Origin: Motiliproteus sediminis
Lineage (GTDB): Bacteria > Pseudomonadota > Gammaproteobacteria > Pseudomonadales > Balneatricaceae
Length of the DNA stretch: 64,000 nucleotides
Direction: 5' to 3'
NCBI RefSeq assembly: GCF_017912535.1
Contig: NZ_JAERQK010000008.1
Location: 62,001-126,000 of the forward strand
Both the position numbers and the translations under genes were made by a program. This document shows, piece by piece, positions 48,153 through 58,534 of this stretch. The stretch's first letter is position 1. Each line of letters begins with the position of its first letter. The notes under the pieces were generated by a model. The model was given only the letters and a program-made list of their open reading frames with translations. It ran no database searches and was not told the origin of the DNA.

Positions 48153-48947
48153 ATGTACGCTGCCGATGCTGCTGTCCCACTTGCACCCGCCGGTTACGAT
48201 GAGCCACCCTGGGATCGCGACGAGTTCGAGCGCCAGTTGCGTGCCAAGGGGGCCTGTTACCATATTCATCACCCCTTCCATATCGCCATGCACCAGGGGC
48301 GCTGCTCACCGGAACAGATCCGCGGTTGGGTGGCGAACCGCTTCTATTATCAGGTCAATATTCCGGTCAAGGATGCCAATATTCTGGCCAACTGCCGGGA
48401 TCGCGACGAACGCCGCCTGTGGGTGCAGCGTATTCTGGATCATGACGGCTACGGCGAGGCCGAGGGCGGGATCGAGGCCTGGTTGCGACTCGGTGAAGCC
48501 TGTGGCCTGCCGCGTGACGAACTGCTGAGCCAGCAGCATGTGCTGCCGGGGGTGCGCTTTGCCGTTGATGCTTATGTTAACTTTGCCCGCCGGGCGAGTT
48601 GGCAGGAGGCCGCCTGCTCCTCGCTGACCGAACTGTTTGCCCCGGAGATTCATCAGTCGCGGCTGGATACCTGGCCGCAAAACTACCCCTGGATCGAGTC
48701 CCACGGCCTGCAGTACTTCCGCAACCGCCTGACCGAAGCACGGCGTGATGTGCAGCATGGTCTACGGGTGACGCTGGACCACTTTACCCGCCGCGACCAG
48801 CAGGACCGGGCGCTGGATATCCTTCAATTCAAGCTCGATATTCTCTGGACCATGCTTGATGCCATGAGTATGGCGTATGAGCTTGAGCGTGCGCCGTACC
48901 ACAATATCGACCAGTCCGTAACCTGCCACCGGGGGATCTACCGGTGA
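48153..48947 (+). CDS. pqqC: Pyrroloquinoline-quinone synthase PqqC
   Basis: The 264-residue protein is a haem-oxygenase-like PqqC that closes the ring and oxidises the last intermediate to [36 protein letters not shown] and [12 protein letters not shown] are conserved. CTGAGGAG precedes the ATG, and GTGA couples its end to pqqD. The first 15 residues are somewhat longer than usual. Confidence 0.95.
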   Translation: MYAADAAVPLAPAGYDEPPWDRDEFERQLRAKGACYHIHHPFHIAMHQGRCSPEQIRGWVANRFYYQVNIPVKDANILANCRDRDERRLWVQRILDHDGYGEAEGGIEAWLRLGEACGLPRDELLSQQHVLPGVRFAVDAYVNFARRASWQEAACSSLTELFAPEIHQSRLDTWPQNYPWIESHGLQYFRNRLTEARRDVQHGLRVTLDHFTRRDQQDRALDILQFKLDILWTMLDAMSMAYELERAPYHNIDQSVTCHRGIYR

Positions 48948-49225
48948 GCGCGCTGGCGTTGCCGGCGGCGGTACCGGCGCTCAATCGCCACTTCCGTTTT
49001 CAGTGGGAACCGGCGCAAGACTGTTACGTACTGCTCTACCCGGAAGGGATGGTCAAGCTCAATGGCCCGGCCGGCGAGATCCTCGCCTGCGTCGATGGTG
49101 AGCGCGATGTGGCCGCCATCATCGCCTGCCTGAAAGCCCGGTTCCCCGAGGCCGACGGCATTGAGCAGGATATTCGCGAATTTCTCGGAGATGCCCATGA
49201 GCAGCGCTGGATCGATTATGCCTGA
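48944..49225 (+). CDS. pqqD: PqqA-binding chaperone PqqD
   Basis: The 93-residue peptide-binding protein has a GTG start overlapping pqqC by 4 bp. [20 protein letters not shown] and [19 protein letters not shown] are the RRE-fold marks. It presents PqqA to PqqE. Its end overlaps pqqE by 8 bp. Confidence 0.94.
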   Translation: MSALALPAAVPALNRHFRFQWEPAQDCYVLLYPEGMVKLNGPAGEILACVDGERDVAAIIACLKARFPEADGIEQDIREFLGDAHEQRWIDYA

Positions 49226-50354
49226 CTCCGCCCCGGGCGAGGTCAGCAACCCGTTGTGGTTGCTGGCAGAACTGACCTACCGCTGCCCGTTGCAGTGTGC
49301 TTACTGCGCCAACCCGGTAGCGCTGCGTTACAACGATGAACTGGATACCGACGACTGGCTGTCGGTGTTCGAGCAGTCACGCGCATTGGGAGCGGCTCAG
49401 CTGGGTTTTTCCGGCGGCGAGCCGCTGCTGCGTCAGGACCTGGAAATCCTGATCAGGAGTGGGCGGGAGCTGGGCTACTACACCAATCTGATCACCTCCG
49501 GCATTGGCTTGAGCGAGGCTCGCATCGCCGCCTTTCGTGAGGCTGGCCTCGATCATATCCAGGTCAGCTTTCAGGCTAGCGATGAAGAACTCAACAATCG
49601 CATCGCCGGCAGCCGCAAGGCGTTTGCGCAGAAATTGGCGATGGCGCAGGAGGTTAAGGCCCAGGGCTACCCGATGGTGCTTAACTTCGTGATCCACCGC
49701 CAGAATATCGAGCAGATCGACCGTATCATCGAACTGTCGATGGAGTTGCAGGCGGATTACGTGGAGTTGGCCACCGCCCAGTACTACGGCTGGGCGCTGT
49801 TGAATCGGGACCACCTGTTGCCCACGCGGGCGCAATTGGAGCGGGCCGAAGCGGTCACCAATGACTACCGTGCCCGGCTTAACGGCAGCGGTCCCAAGCT
49901 GATCTTTGTGACCCCCGACTATTACGAGGAGCGCCCCAAGGGCTGCATGAACGGCTGGGGCAACCTGTTTCTGACCATCACCCCGGATGGTACTGCGCTG
50001 CCCTGTCACAGCGCCCGTGAACTTCCAATCGATTTTCCCAACGTGCGCCAGACCAGGGTCGAAGAGATCTGGTATCGCTCCAACGGCTTCAACCACTTCC
50101 GGGGCTACGAGTGGATGAAAGAACCTTGCCGCTCCTGTAGCGAGAAAGAGAAAGACTTCGGCGGCTGCCGCTGTCAGGCGTTCGCCATGACCGGCGACGC
50201 CGCCAACGCCGATCCGGTGTGCAGCAAATCACCCCACCACCACCTGATTACCGACGCCCGCGAGCGGGCGGAGCAGGGCATGCAGCAGCAACCGTTGTTG
50301 CTGCGCAACCACCACAACAGCGCGGAGGCGGAGCGACTGATTGCCAAAGGGTGA
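49218..50354 (+). CDS. pqqE: Radical SAM enzyme PqqE
   Basis: The 378-residue protein has the radical SAM motif CPLQCAYC (about residue 22), the [10 protein letters not shown] segment and C-terminal SPASM cysteines ([22 protein letters not shown]). It links Glu and Tyr of PqqA. I chose the ATG at 49218, which overlaps pqqD by 8 bp and gives the usual N-terminus; an earlier ATG at 49197 is possible. Confidence 0.95.
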   Translation: MPDSAPGEVSNPLWLLAELTYRCPLQCAYCANPVALRYNDELDTDDWLSVFEQSRALGAAQLGFSGGEPLLRQDLEILIRSGRELGYYTNLITSGIGLSEARIAAFREAGLDHIQVSFQASDEELNNRIAGSRKAFAQKLAMAQEVKAQGYPMVLNFVIHRQNIEQIDRIIELSMELQADYVELATAQYYGWALLNRDHLLPTRAQLERAEAVTNDYRARLNGSGPKLIFVTPDYYEERPKGCMNGWGNLFLTITPDGTALPCHSARELPIDFPNVRQTRVEEIWYRSNGFNHFRGYEWMKEPCRSCSEKEKDFGGCRCQAFAMTGDAANADPVCSKSPHHHLITDARERAEQGMQQQPLLLRNHHNSAEAERLIAKG

Positions 50355-52323
50355 CGCGATACCCCAAAGGGTGATTGATGCCGCCAGTCAGGCGGCGCAA
50401 AACAGCCAGCAACGGGCCGAGCTCAAGCTCGGCTTTGGCCGTTGTGGCTGGCTGCAAACGGATCCCGCTGCCGGTGTAGTCAGCTTATGGGCGCTGCGCA
50501 TTGCCGAGGCCGGAAGCGGCCGCGGATCGTGCGCTGCTGCGGTCCGCCTGACACCGGCCCGGTTCAGCGTCCGTTCGCGGGTGCATGAGTACGGTGGTGG
50601 TGCCTGGGTACCGGGCCCTGAAGGTGCCTGGTTCGTCAACGACCGAGATCAGGGGATCTATCTGCAACCTTGGAACGGTGAGCCTCCCCAGTTGTGGTGG
50701 CGCGCGACGGCGTGCCGTTACGGCGATCTGGTGCTGGATGAGGCGCATCAGCGCCTGCTGGCGGTGGAGGAGCAGCACCGGGATGGCGAGGTGACGAACC
50801 GGCTGGTGGCGATCTCCCGGATCTGTCCCCAGCGGCTGGTGCTTGCAGAGGGCGCGGATTTTTACGCTGCACCGGCACCCTCCCTGAACGGCCAGCAGTT
50901 GGCGTGGTTGGAGTGGGATCACCCCCTCCAGCCCTGGACCGCCACCCGCCTGCAGTTAGCCTCGGTCGCTGGCTCAAATCTTGACCCGGTGGCGGGTTCC
51001 CTCACCACCCTGGTAGACGGCTGCAAGGCTGCTTCCCGCACAGTGAATGGTGAATCCTTGCTGCAACCCCGTTTTGCCGCCGATGGTGCGCTGTGGGTAG
51101 TCAGTGACCGCAGTGGCTGGTGGAACCTCTACCGGATCGATCTGCCCCGGGGCGACAGCTCGTTGAGAGGCATGCTGCCGCTGGTGGCGGAGTTCGCTGC
51201 GGCGCCCTGGCAGTTGGGCGGGCAGCATTACGACCTGATCGATGCCGAGCAGCTGGTCGCTGGATTTCTCGATCGGGGTCGGGCGCGCTGGGGGGTATTG
51301 AACTGGCGTCAGCAGCGCTGGCAGCCGCTGCCCGGTAACTGGGGCGAACTGGCCGCGGTCCAGACGGACGGTGAGTATGGCTATGCGTTGGCTGGTGATG
51401 ATCGCCAAACCGGTCGTTTGATCCGCAGCCCACTAGTAAACCCCGCGACATCCGCACAGCCGCAGACGCTGCTGGCCGGGTTTGGCGATGATGCCACGCA
51501 GCCAGCGCAACCCTTCAGCTGCGGCGCGGGCCGTGCCCGGGTGCATGGCTTCTATTACCGCGCCGCTAACCCTAACGGTTGCCTGCTGGTTCACCTTCAC
51601 GGCGGCCCCACGTCCTACCGGGCGGCGGTTTACGACCGGCAGCGCGCGTTCTGGCTGGAACAGGGTTACAGCCTGGTTGAGCCGAATTATCGTGGCAGCA
51701 GCGGCTATGGTCGCGGCTACCGGTTGCAGCTTCACCATCGCTGGGGTGAGATCGACAGCGACGATGCTACTACCGTCGCCCGTCATGCCATCGAACAGGG
51801 CTGGGCCCAGGTCGGTGCGGTGGCGGTGCGTGGCAATAGTGCCGGCGGTTATACCCTGTTGCGGGCACTGCAGCGCCAGTCACACCCCTTTGCCGCAGCC
51901 GGCTGTCATTACGGTATCGGCGACCTCGCCAATCTGGCGCGCCATACTCACAAGTTCGAAAGTCGCTATCTCGACTGGCTGATAGGTGACCCCCAACATC
52001 AGCGCCACCGCTACCGCCAGCGCTCGCCGTTACTGTCGGCTGATTCCCTGACGACGCCGGTGATCTTTTTCCAGGGCAGCGACGACCGGGTGGTGCCAGC
52101 CGAGCAGACCTACAGCATGTACTGCGCACTGCAAGCGAACGGGGTGGCGTCCCGTTTTCTACTGCTGGAGGGCGAGGCGCATGGCTTTCGCCGCGCCGAC
52201 AGCCGCGCTAAGGTGCTTCAGGCGGAGTGGGCGTTCTATCAGCGTCATCTGCGCCAGGGGGCGGCAGTCGACGATGTTGCCGGCTCGGAAAGGGTCACCG
52301 CACAGCGTGAGGGCAGAGCATGA
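50341..52323 (+). CDS. pqqH: S9 prolyl-oligopeptidase-family protein of the pqq cluster
   Basis: The 660-residue protein has an N-terminal propeller-like domain (to about residue 380) and a C-terminal hydrolase with the serine in GNSAGGYT (about residue 500), the aspartate in QGSDDRVV and the histidine in EGEAHGF. Pseudomonas carries a similar peptidase gene, called pqqH, in this position. It may help trim PqqA or its products, although PqqF/PqqG proteases usually do that. The start is a TTG at 50341 with GGAG upstream, overlapping pqqE by 14 bp; a GTG at 50371 is an alternative. Confidence 0.82.
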   Translation: MPKGDAIPQRVIDAASQAAQNSQQRAELKLGFGRCGWLQTDPAAGVVSLWALRIAEAGSGRGSCAAAVRLTPARFSVRSRVHEYGGGAWVPGPEGAWFVNDRDQGIYLQPWNGEPPQLWWRATACRYGDLVLDEAHQRLLAVEEQHRDGEVTNRLVAISRICPQRLVLAEGADFYAAPAPSLNGQQLAWLEWDHPLQPWTATRLQLASVAGSNLDPVAGSLTTLVDGCKAASRTVNGESLLQPRFAADGALWVVSDRSGWWNLYRIDLPRGDSSLRGMLPLVAEFAAAPWQLGGQHYDLIDAEQLVAGFLDRGRARWGVLNWRQQRWQPLPGNWGELAAVQTDGEYGYALAGDDRQTGRLIRSPLVNPATSAQPQTLLAGFGDDATQPAQPFSCGAGRARVHGFYYRAANPNGCLLVHLHGGPTSYRAAVYDRQRAFWLEQGYSLVEPNYRGSSGYGRGYRLQLHHRWGEIDSDDATTVARHAIEQGWAQVGAVAVRGNSAGGYTLLRALQRQSHPFAAAGCHYGIGDLANLARHTHKFESRYLDWLIGDPQHQRHRYRQRSPLLSADSLTTPVIFFQGSDDRVVPAEQTYSMYCALQANGVASRFLLLEGEAHGFRRADSRAKVLQAEWAFYQRHLRQGAAVDDVAGSERVTAQREGRA

Positions 52324-53141
52324 GCAGGTTGTTCAGTATGAGTGGCAAGGTAGTGCTGGTTACCGGCGCCGGCGCCAACGGCGGCATCGGTCACGCGCTG
52401 GCGCTGGGGTTCGCCGAGGCCGAAGCACAGCTGGTGGTAGCCGACATCGATGCCGAAGGGCTCGATCAGACCTTGCGCCAGCTGCAGGCTTGCGGCACCA
52501 AGGCGAGAGCCTTGCCTTGTGATATCAGCGATGGCGAGCAGGTCGCCGCGCTGTTCGCGTCGGTGGCGGCCGAGGAGGGGCGCCTCGATGTGCTGGTCAA
52601 TGTGCCCTTTGCCTTTCCCAGTCGGGTCAAACCACACCAGTTGGCGTTTGAGGACTGGCAGCGGACACTTGATGTCAGCCTCAGTGGCTACTTTCGTTGC
52701 TGTCAGCAGGCGCTGGCGCTGATGTTGGCTCAGGGCGGCGGCAGTATCATCAATATCGGTTCCAATGCCGGGGTGTCGGCGCTGGGGCGGGGGGCGATGC
52801 CCTACGCCTGCGCCAAGGCGGCGGTGCACCAGTTGACCCGGGAATTGGCGGTGGAGTATGCCGGGCAGGGGATTCGTTGCAACGCACTGCTGCCGGCCCA
52901 GGTACTGACCCCGGGTTTGAAAGCGCATCTGAACGACCCGGATTTCCAGCAGCGGGTGCTGCCGGCGATCCTCAAGGGTCTGCCCCAGGGCAAACTGCTG
53001 GAACCGGAGGACCTGGTCGGGCCGGCGCTGTTTCTGGCATCAGACGCCGCGCGCGCGGTCAACGGTGCACTGTTGCCGGTGGATCAGGGTAATACGGCAC
53101 TGAATGCCGGCGGCAGCCACAACTGGACCGGGCCGCAGTGA
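52320..53141 (+). CDS. SDR-family oxidoreductase
   Basis: The 273-residue enzyme has the NAD(P)-binding TGAGANGGIGHALALGF, the adenine-pocket aspartate (VADIDAEGL), the catalytic Ser in NIGSNAGVS, and Tyr/Lys in YACAKAAV. It ends with the usual VNGALLPVDQG. It overlaps the peptidase gene by 4 bp (ATGA), so it is the last gene of the pqq operon. Its substrate is unknown; an alcohol or ketone of the same pathway is possible. Confidence 0.85.
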   Translation: MSRLFSMSGKVVLVTGAGANGGIGHALALGFAEAEAQLVVADIDAEGLDQTLRQLQACGTKARALPCDISDGEQVAALFASVAAEEGRLDVLVNVPFAFPSRVKPHQLAFEDWQRTLDVSLSGYFRCCQQALALMLAQGGGSIINIGSNAGVSALGRGAMPYACAKAAVHQLTRELAVEYAGQGIRCNALLPAQVLTPGLKAHLNDPDFQQRVLPAILKGLPQGKLLEPEDLVGPALFLASDAARAVNGALLPVDQGNTALNAGGSHNWTGPQ

Positions 53142-53191
53142 GTCCGGCCAAGAGCCGTCGGTGCCGCCATCATGGCCCTCCCTGACAGCTG

Positions 53192-54868
53192 TCAGATACG
53201 GAACTGCGCCAGTTGGCGTTGCAGTTGCTCGCTCAGCTGGCTGAGTTCGCGACTGGTGGTTTCACTTTGGCGCACCCGCTCGGCCGTGCTACGCGACAGG
53301 TCGCTGACCTGAATGACGTTCTGGTTCACCCCGTCGGTGGTGGCTGTCTGCTCTTCAGCGGCGCTGGCAATCTGGGTGCTCATGTCGGTAATCCGGGTTA
53401 CCAGGTCGGCTATCTCGGTCAGCGCATGGCCGGTCTTGTTGGTCTCCTCCACGGTCTGGTTGCTGCTTGCGTGGCTGGTCACCATCACCTCGACCGCGCG
53501 CTCGGCCTGGGCCTGAATCTCGCTGATGATGCGGTTGATATCCTGAGTGCTGTTTTCGGTCTGGCTGGCCAGTGCTCGCACTTCGTCGGCGACCACCGCG
53601 AAGCCGCGCCCCTGATCACCGGCGCGGGCAGCCTCGATGGCGGCGTTAAGAGCCAACAGGCTGGTCTGCTCCGAGACTCCCTTGATCACCTCCAGCACTG
53701 CGTTGATGTTGGTGGTTTTGGCATTGAGATCGTTAATGACCTGCACCGCGTTTTCAATTTCTGACGCCAGGTGCGAGACGGTGCTGACGGCGTGATTGAC
53801 CACTTTGCGCCCATCTTCGGCATGGCGCTGGGCGGAGTCGGTGGCGTGGGACGTGTCTACGGCATTGCGCGCGACTTCGTGCGCGGTGGCGGCCATCTGG
53901 TTGATCGCAGTAGCGATCTGGTCGATCTCCAACTGCTGGGCCTGAATATCGCGGCTATTGTGCTGGGTGATCTCGTAGGCTTCAGCCGCCGCGCTGCTCA
54001 GGCGTTGCGATGAGGCCTCGACCTGACGCAGCAATCGCTGCACCTTTTCCACGAAGTGATTGAACGCATCGGCGATTCGGGCCATCTCGTCATCGCTCTT
54101 GACCTCCAGGCGCTGGGTGAGGTCCCCCTCGCCATCGGCTATATCCTGCATCATGGCAACCGTGCGGTTGATGGGCAGGATGACCGAGCGCAGACTGATC
54201 AACAGCGATACGCAGGCGATCAACAGTGAGCCGATCATGCCGGACACAATCAGGTTGCGTTCAAAGTGGATCTCGCCCTGAAAGCCGGTAGCCAGAGACC
54301 GAATGCCGGTGTTGGCGTCCAGGGTTGACTGAGCCAACGTGACCTGCTCGGCGACCTGCTGGTTAACCGCCTTGACCTTGTCGGCGGCGCTACCGACGGC
54401 GCGACTGAACTGGTCCATGCTGCGTACCGTGGCGGCGGCGTTGATCATCCCTTCCCGCTGCAGTGTTTCCTGAATGTTGCCGATCTCGTCGGCAATGTCA
54501 TCCAGCGCGTCGCGAGCCGGCCCGCCGTCGAGCTCTTCACCGATATAGCCGACCTCCTCGGCCAGGTCGGCCAGAGTATCGTTGATCTGGCCCATCTTGC
54601 GTTCCAGCAGTTTGGCCCGCTGGTTCGCAACGATGATGCCCTCGGCAGTGGTCTGCATCTCGGAGGTGACGCTATCCAGTTCGCTACTGGCAGTGGCGGT
54701 GCTCTGCTGGGCACGGGTAGAGTTGTCCACCCCCACCTTTGATCGTTGCACGACGTCGGCGAACCCCTCATTGAGATGGTTGAACGAGAGCAGGGTGATG
54801 CCGCTGGTGACCAGCAGCAGCGTGGCGGTGGCAACGCCACCGGCCAGCAGTTTGGTTTTGATCAACAT
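53192..54868 (-). CDS. Methyl-accepting chemotaxis protein
   Basis: The 558-residue receptor has a first helix near residues 8-27, a helical periplasmic part of about 185 residues, a second helix ([17 protein letters not shown]), HAMP, and the signalling hairpin [20 protein letters not shown] with EVRALA. It has no C-terminal CheR-docking pentapeptide of the E. coli type. AAGGAG precedes the ATG at 54868. The PilJ-domain protein lies 42 bp upstream in the same direction and may feed it a signal. Confidence 0.9.
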   Translation of the reverse strand: MLIKTKLLAGGVATATLLLVTSGITLLSFNHLNEGFADVVQRSKVGVDNSTRAQQSTATASSELDSVTSEMQTTAEGIIVANQRAKLLERKMGQINDTLADLAEEVGYIGEELDGGPARDALDDIADEIGNIQETLQREGMINAAATVRSMDQFSRAVGSAADKVKAVNQQVAEQVTLAQSTLDANTGIRSLATGFQGEIHFERNLIVSGMIGSLLIACVSLLISLRSVILPINRTVAMMQDIADGEGDLTQRLEVKSDDEMARIADAFNHFVEKVQRLLRQVEASSQRLSSAAAEAYEITQHNSRDIQAQQLEIDQIATAINQMAATAHEVARNAVDTSHATDSAQRHAEDGRKVVNHAVSTVSHLASEIENAVQVINDLNAKTTNINAVLEVIKGVSEQTSLLALNAAIEAARAGDQGRGFAVVADEVRALASQTENSTQDINRIISEIQAQAERAVEVMVTSHASSNQTVEETNKTGHALTEIADLVTRITDMSTQIASAAEEQTATTDGVNQNVIQVSDLSRSTAERVRQSETTSRELSQLSEQLQRQLAQFRI

Positions 54869-54910
54869 CGTCAGCTCCTTCTGCGCGTTGAGGCCCACCG
54901 CGGTCCGCTA

Positions 54911-55834
54911 TTACTTGGCGGATTCCTGTTCATACATCTTCACCGCGGCATTCATCTCTTTCAGTAGCGGCAGATTGATCTCTGCCACCTTGGCGACCAT
55001 GCTCGGGGAGATGCTGGCCGTGGTGGGATTGGCAGCTTGCTCCATCATTGGCTTGAACTCGGTCCAGATCGCCTGAACTTTGCCCAGCTGTTCCCGGATT
55101 GCCGGCTGCGACGTGCCGGGCAGACCCAGGGTGTCATCGCCGTCCAGCAAGCCCTTCAGGGTTCGTTCGAACAGGCTGTAGGTTTCCAGCAGGTTGAGTT
55201 TGTTGTCTTCGGGTTCATGGCCGTAGGCGATCAGCAGAAACTCTTTGCTCATTTTCTGGCTGAGCATGCGCTGCTTGCCCGACAGGTTGATGGTGGCAGC
55301 CAAGGCGGGATCCGCCTTCAGGCCGTTGGCGGACGCGTCTTTCTCGTACAGGCCCACCGCTTTGTTCATCTCCTTCAGCAATGGCAGGTTCAGTTGGGCA
55401 ATCTGAGCAATGTCCGCCTGGCTGGCGCTGCCATTGGCACTGATGCGGTCGATGGCCGGACGGAACTCCGCCCACAGCTTATCGATTTTGTCGAGCTGGC
55501 GCAGAATCCGGGAGCTGCTGGTCGGGGGCAGACCCACCGCCGGATCACCATCGCGCAGGCCCTTGAGGGTGGTATTGAACAGGGCCGCCGTCGCCTTGAG
55601 GTTGTTGGCATTGCCGGACTGGTCGACCTCCAAGGCAACCAGTACGGCCTCTTTGCTCATTTTCTGGGTCAGCATGCGCTGGCGTCCGGACAGATTGAGC
55701 ACGACACCGTATTCGGCTGCCGTCGGGCCGTCAGCGGCGTGGGCCGCGGGAATACCGCTCAGTGCGGTGATACAGGCGGCACTGATAAGCAGGGGGCGGA
55801 CTAAAAAAGAACGGATAAATTGTAGGGTTTTCAT
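54911..55834 (-). CDS. Periplasmic protein with two PilJ-type (type IV pili MCP N-terminal) domains
   Basis: The 307-residue protein has a signal peptide (cleavage near AHA) and an internal duplication. NLSGRQRMLTQKMSKEAVLVAL (about residue 48) and NLSGKQRMLSQKMSKEFLLIAY (about residue 185) each begin a helical domain like those of PilJ and nitrate sensors, and each ends with INLPLLKEMNxAVxxYE. It has no membrane helix after the signal and no output domain. It is encoded just before the MCP, so it is likely a soluble ligand-binding partner. Confidence 0.8.
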   Translation of the reverse strand: MKTLQFIRSFLVRPLLISAACITALSGIPAAHAADGPTAAEYGVVLNLSGRQRMLTQKMSKEAVLVALEVDQSGNANNLKATAALFNTTLKGLRDGDPAVGLPPTSSSRILRQLDKIDKLWAEFRPAIDRISANGSASQADIAQIAQLNLPLLKEMNKAVGLYEKDASANGLKADPALAATINLSGKQRMLSQKMSKEFLLIAYGHEPEDNKLNLLETYSLFERTLKGLLDGDDTLGLPGTSQPAIREQLGKVQAIWTEFKPMMEQAANPTTASISPSMVAKVAEINLPLLKEMNAAVKMYEQESAK

Positions 55835-56157
55835 GATCGATCATCCTTGTCGAAAGCGAATCTTTTGAAAACCAACGAGCAGACTGCATTCCTTGCAGGT
55901 GGTGACCGCGACTATAGCAGACGGTGGTTCAGGCGCACTTGATCTTGGGCAATTCTGCCTCGCTCGGTGGTGGAGGCATGCCGGTGGCCTCGGTAGCTGA
56001 GGCCTGGCTGTACACAGACTGATCAATGGCGGCCATTTCTTGCTATTTATTTGACTTTTCGCCGAATTCGGCGAATAACTTCCCGAGTATCTTCGGAGCT
56101 GGCGAGTCTGATGTTCGGGCTCCGGGTTGTGTCAATGTCGAAAAAAAGGATTTATCT
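55835..56157. other. Intergenic region before DUF3015
   Basis: This 323-bp gap between divergent genes holds the promoter of the DUF3015 gene with a palindrome (see 56051-56079). The left part must contain the promoter of the PilJ-MCP operon, which I could not resolve. The in-frame codons from 56026 lack features of a protein start. Confidence 0.4.
56051..56079 (+). promoter_or_regulatory. Promoter of the DUF3015 gene with an 18-bp palindrome as spacer
   Basis: TTGACT (56051-56056) and AATAAC (56074-56079) are 17 bp apart. Between them lies the perfect palindrome TTCGCCGAATTCGGCGAA (56058-56075), which overlaps the -10-like hexamer. A dyad in this place is typical of a repressor site. The ATG is 79 bp downstream. 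Confidence 0.55.
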
Positions 56158-56640
56158 ATGAAGCGTTTAGTTCTTGCTACGTCTCTGGTCATTGCTTCTT
56201 CTACCGCTTTTGCCGAAGCCCCGGGCGGCCCCAACTGTGGTTGGGGTAACATGTTGTTTGACGGCTCCTCCGGTCTGCCTGCTCACGTAATGGCTTCGCT
56301 TACCAACGGCACTACGGGTAACGCGACCTTTGGCATGACCTCTGGTACCAACGGCTGTGACGCCAATGGCACACTGACATACGGCGGTCAGAAGTGGATG
56401 GGTCTGGCGGCGGTGATGGATGAGTTTTCCGAGGACGTTGCCCGCGGCGAAGGTGAAGCCTTGAACGCGGTCGCAGTAATGATCGGCGTTGCCCCGGAAG
56501 ATCGCGAGCATTTTGCTGCGGTCACTCACCAGAACTTCTCCACCATCTTTACCAGCGAATCGGTGACCGCAGAAGATGTGGCTCGCAACCTGGATGAGGT
56601 TATGAAAGCAGACGCGCGCCTGAATCGCTACGCGTCCTGA
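56158..56640 (+). CDS. DUF3015 periplasmic protein
   Basis: The 160-residue protein has a signal peptide ending AFAEA and the DUF3015 marks PNCGWGNMLFDGSSG, VMASLTNGTTGNATFGMTSG and GLAAVMDEFSEDVARGEGEA. The family is common in marine and environmental Gammaproteobacteria and has no known function. The ATG at 56158 follows AAGGA; the frame is open from 56026, but those codons do not look coding. A clean terminator follows. Confidence 0.85.
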   Translation: MKRLVLATSLVIASSTAFAEAPGGPNCGWGNMLFDGSSGLPAHVMASLTNGTTGNATFGMTSGTNGCDANGTLTYGGQKWMGLAAVMDEFSEDVARGEGEALNAVAVMIGVAPEDREHFAAVTHQNFSTIFTSESVTAEDVARNLDEVMKADARLNRYAS

Positions 56641-56647
56641 TCCCCAC

Positions 56648-56675
56648 AAGCCCCTGTTCGCAGGGGCTTTTCTTT
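56648..56675 (+). terminator. Terminator of the DUF3015 gene
   Basis: A 9-bp perfect stem (AAGCCCCTG / CAGGGGCTT, 56648-56656 and 56661-56669) closed by the stable loop TTCG is followed by TTCTTTG. Confidence 0.88.
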
Positions 56676-56695
56676 GTCTCAATTTTGCCTATTTG

Positions 56696-58534
56696 ATGAA
56701 TCGCATCCTGATTGGCGCGTTGTGTGCGCTACTGATGCCGGCGGTTGCCGGTGCTTCATCCCTCAAACAACTTGCAGAGTCGCCCTATTGGCAGAGGCTG
56801 CTGCATCTCGATGCCGGCGGTCGCAGCCGGGTCGACGATGAACGTTTTTTCCTGGCCGGCCGCTCCGATCCCAGTGCGCTTGAGGAGTTGGTTGCCATGC
56901 GCGACGCGGCCAGCGCCGAAACTGATGACCCCCGCACGCATCCGCGCTGCCGCTATCCGGCCCGCTATCGCTGGCTGCAGCAGCAGGGGGTGATCGACGC
57001 CAAAGCCTTGCCGGCGATCCGTTGTCCTGACTATGAAGAGTGGCGTGCCCAGGTCAACGCAACCCGGGTCAGTCTGATATTCCCGGCGGCCTATATGAAC
57101 AGCCCGTCATCCATGTATGGGCACACCTTTCTGCGCTTTGATCCGGAAGACGCCGAGTCGGGCTCGCTGTGGCTCTCCTGGGCGCTCAACTTCGGTGCCA
57201 ACATCACCACCGAAGACAACTCGTTGCTATATGCCTACAAGGGCCTGTTCGGTGGTTATCCCGGTCAGTTCAACATGATGCCCTACTACCGCAAGATTCA
57301 GGAGTACAACCGCATGGAGAATCGCGACATGTGGGAGTATCCGCTCGACCTCAGCGCGGCGGAAGTGGATCAGCTGCTGGAGCATGTGTGGGAACTGAAG
57401 GATATCAACTTCGATTATTTCTTCTTTGACGAGAACTGTTCGTTTCAGCTGTTGGAACTGCTGGACCTGATTCGGCCCGAGGCGCGGCTGACCGAGGGCT
57501 TTGATCTGCATGCGATTCCGGCGGATACGGTGCGGGCGGTGGTCAACGCCGGCATGGCGGGGGAGGTGGTCTACCGGCCGGCCAATCGTACCCGCTTTGA
57601 CGCCCTGGTCGCTGACTTCAGTGACGATGAGATCGACCGCCTTGAGGCACTGACGCGGGCACCGGAACAGGCTGATCAGCTGCTGTCGGCGGTCCCTGTT
57701 GAACGCCGACAGCAGCTGGTGCAGGGGGCTTATGATTATCTGCGGTTGCAACAGGATGGCGCGGTCCGGGACGAAGACGCCAACCGGCGCAGCTATCGCC
57801 TGCTGCAACTGTTGAATCAGCAACCACGGGCCCCGTTGCCGCAGCCAGTGATGCCGACCAATCCGGTCAACGGGCACTATTCCGGCTTGCTCCGCGTGGG
57901 GGCAGGACAGCGCGCCGAGCGTGATTTTATCGAGCTGGGAATCCGCGCGGCCTATCAGGATCTGCTGGACGCCGATGACGGCTTCCCTGAAGGGGCCGAG
58001 CTGGAGATGGGTGAGCTGGCGCTGCGGTACTATGCCGGCGGTAACCTCAAGCTGGAGCTGCTGGATCTGGTATCGATTCGTTCGTTGCCGCCCCGTTCGG
58101 CCCTGTTCTCACCCTGGTCCTGGCAGGTGCGGGCCGGGCTGGAGCGGGTCCACAGTGATGCCGCATCTGGCGATAACCTGGTCGGTCAGGTTGCCGGTGG
58201 CGGTGGCGTCACCTACGATCTTAACCGGCAGCGCACGTCGCTGTTTGCGCTCGCCACCGGCCGACTGGAGTTTAACGACCGGTTTGACCCGGCGCTGACG
58301 GCAGGTATCGGTACCAACTTCGGGGTGCGGCACAAGGGCCGATGGGGCCAGGGCATCGCCGAGTACAAGCTGATGCAGCTAACCAACGGTCAGTTGCGGC
58401 AACGCTTCGATCTTGGCATGCAGTGGAATGTTGGCCGCCAGCAGGGGCTGCGGGCCGGTTACGTGCACCGTCAGCACGATGACGGTAGCTACGATAACGC
58501 CCTGCTGGTCGAGTATCGCCATCACCTGTTATGA
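56696..58534 (+). CDS. DUF4105 (Lnb N-terminal) protein
   Basis: The 612-residue exported protein has a signal peptide ending AGASS. A DUF4105 domain (about residues 115-290) has SMYGHTFLRFD with a histidine, and FFFDENCSFQLLELLD with a cysteine, a pair resembling the catalytic set of NlpC/P60-like proteins. The last 220 residues look like a beta-rich barrel segment (LRVGAGQRAERDFIELGIRA to LLVEYRHHLL). The start codon is ATG at 56696, just after the previous terminator. The next gene overlaps it by 4 bp. Function is unknown; lipoprotein or envelope processing is suggested by family resemblance. Confidence 0.83.
   Translation: MNRILIGALCALLMPAVAGASSLKQLAESPYWQRLLHLDAGGRSRVDDERFFLAGRSDPSALEELVAMRDAASAETDDPRTHPRCRYPARYRWLQQQGVIDAKALPAIRCPDYEEWRAQVNATRVSLIFPAAYMNSPSSMYGHTFLRFDPEDAESGSLWLSWALNFGANITTEDNSLLYAYKGLFGGYPGQFNMMPYYRKIQEYNRMENRDMWEYPLDLSAAEVDQLLEHVWELKDINFDYFFFDENCSFQLLELLDLIRPEARLTEGFDLHAIPADTVRAVVNAGMAGEVVYRPANRTRFDALVADFSDDEIDRLEALTRAPEQADQLLSAVPVERRQQLVQGAYDYLRLQQDGAVRDEDANRRSYRLLQLLNQQPRAPLPQPVMPTNPVNGHYSGLLRVGAGQRAERDFIELGIRAAYQDLLDADDGFPEGAELEMGELALRYYAGGNLKLELLDLVSIRSLPPRSALFSPWSWQVRAGLERVHSDAASGDNLVGQVAGGGGVTYDLNRQRTSLFALATGRLEFNDRFDPALTAGIGTNFGVRHKGRWGQGIAEYKLMQLTNGQLRQRFDLGMQWNVGRQQGLRAGYVHRQHDDGSYDNALLVEYRHHLL

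Noticed and set aside
53182-53195. 14-bp palindrome CTGACAGCTGTCAG at the end of the MCP gene
   Set aside because: It overlaps the stop codon, is not followed by a T-run and stands between convergent genes; it could be chance.
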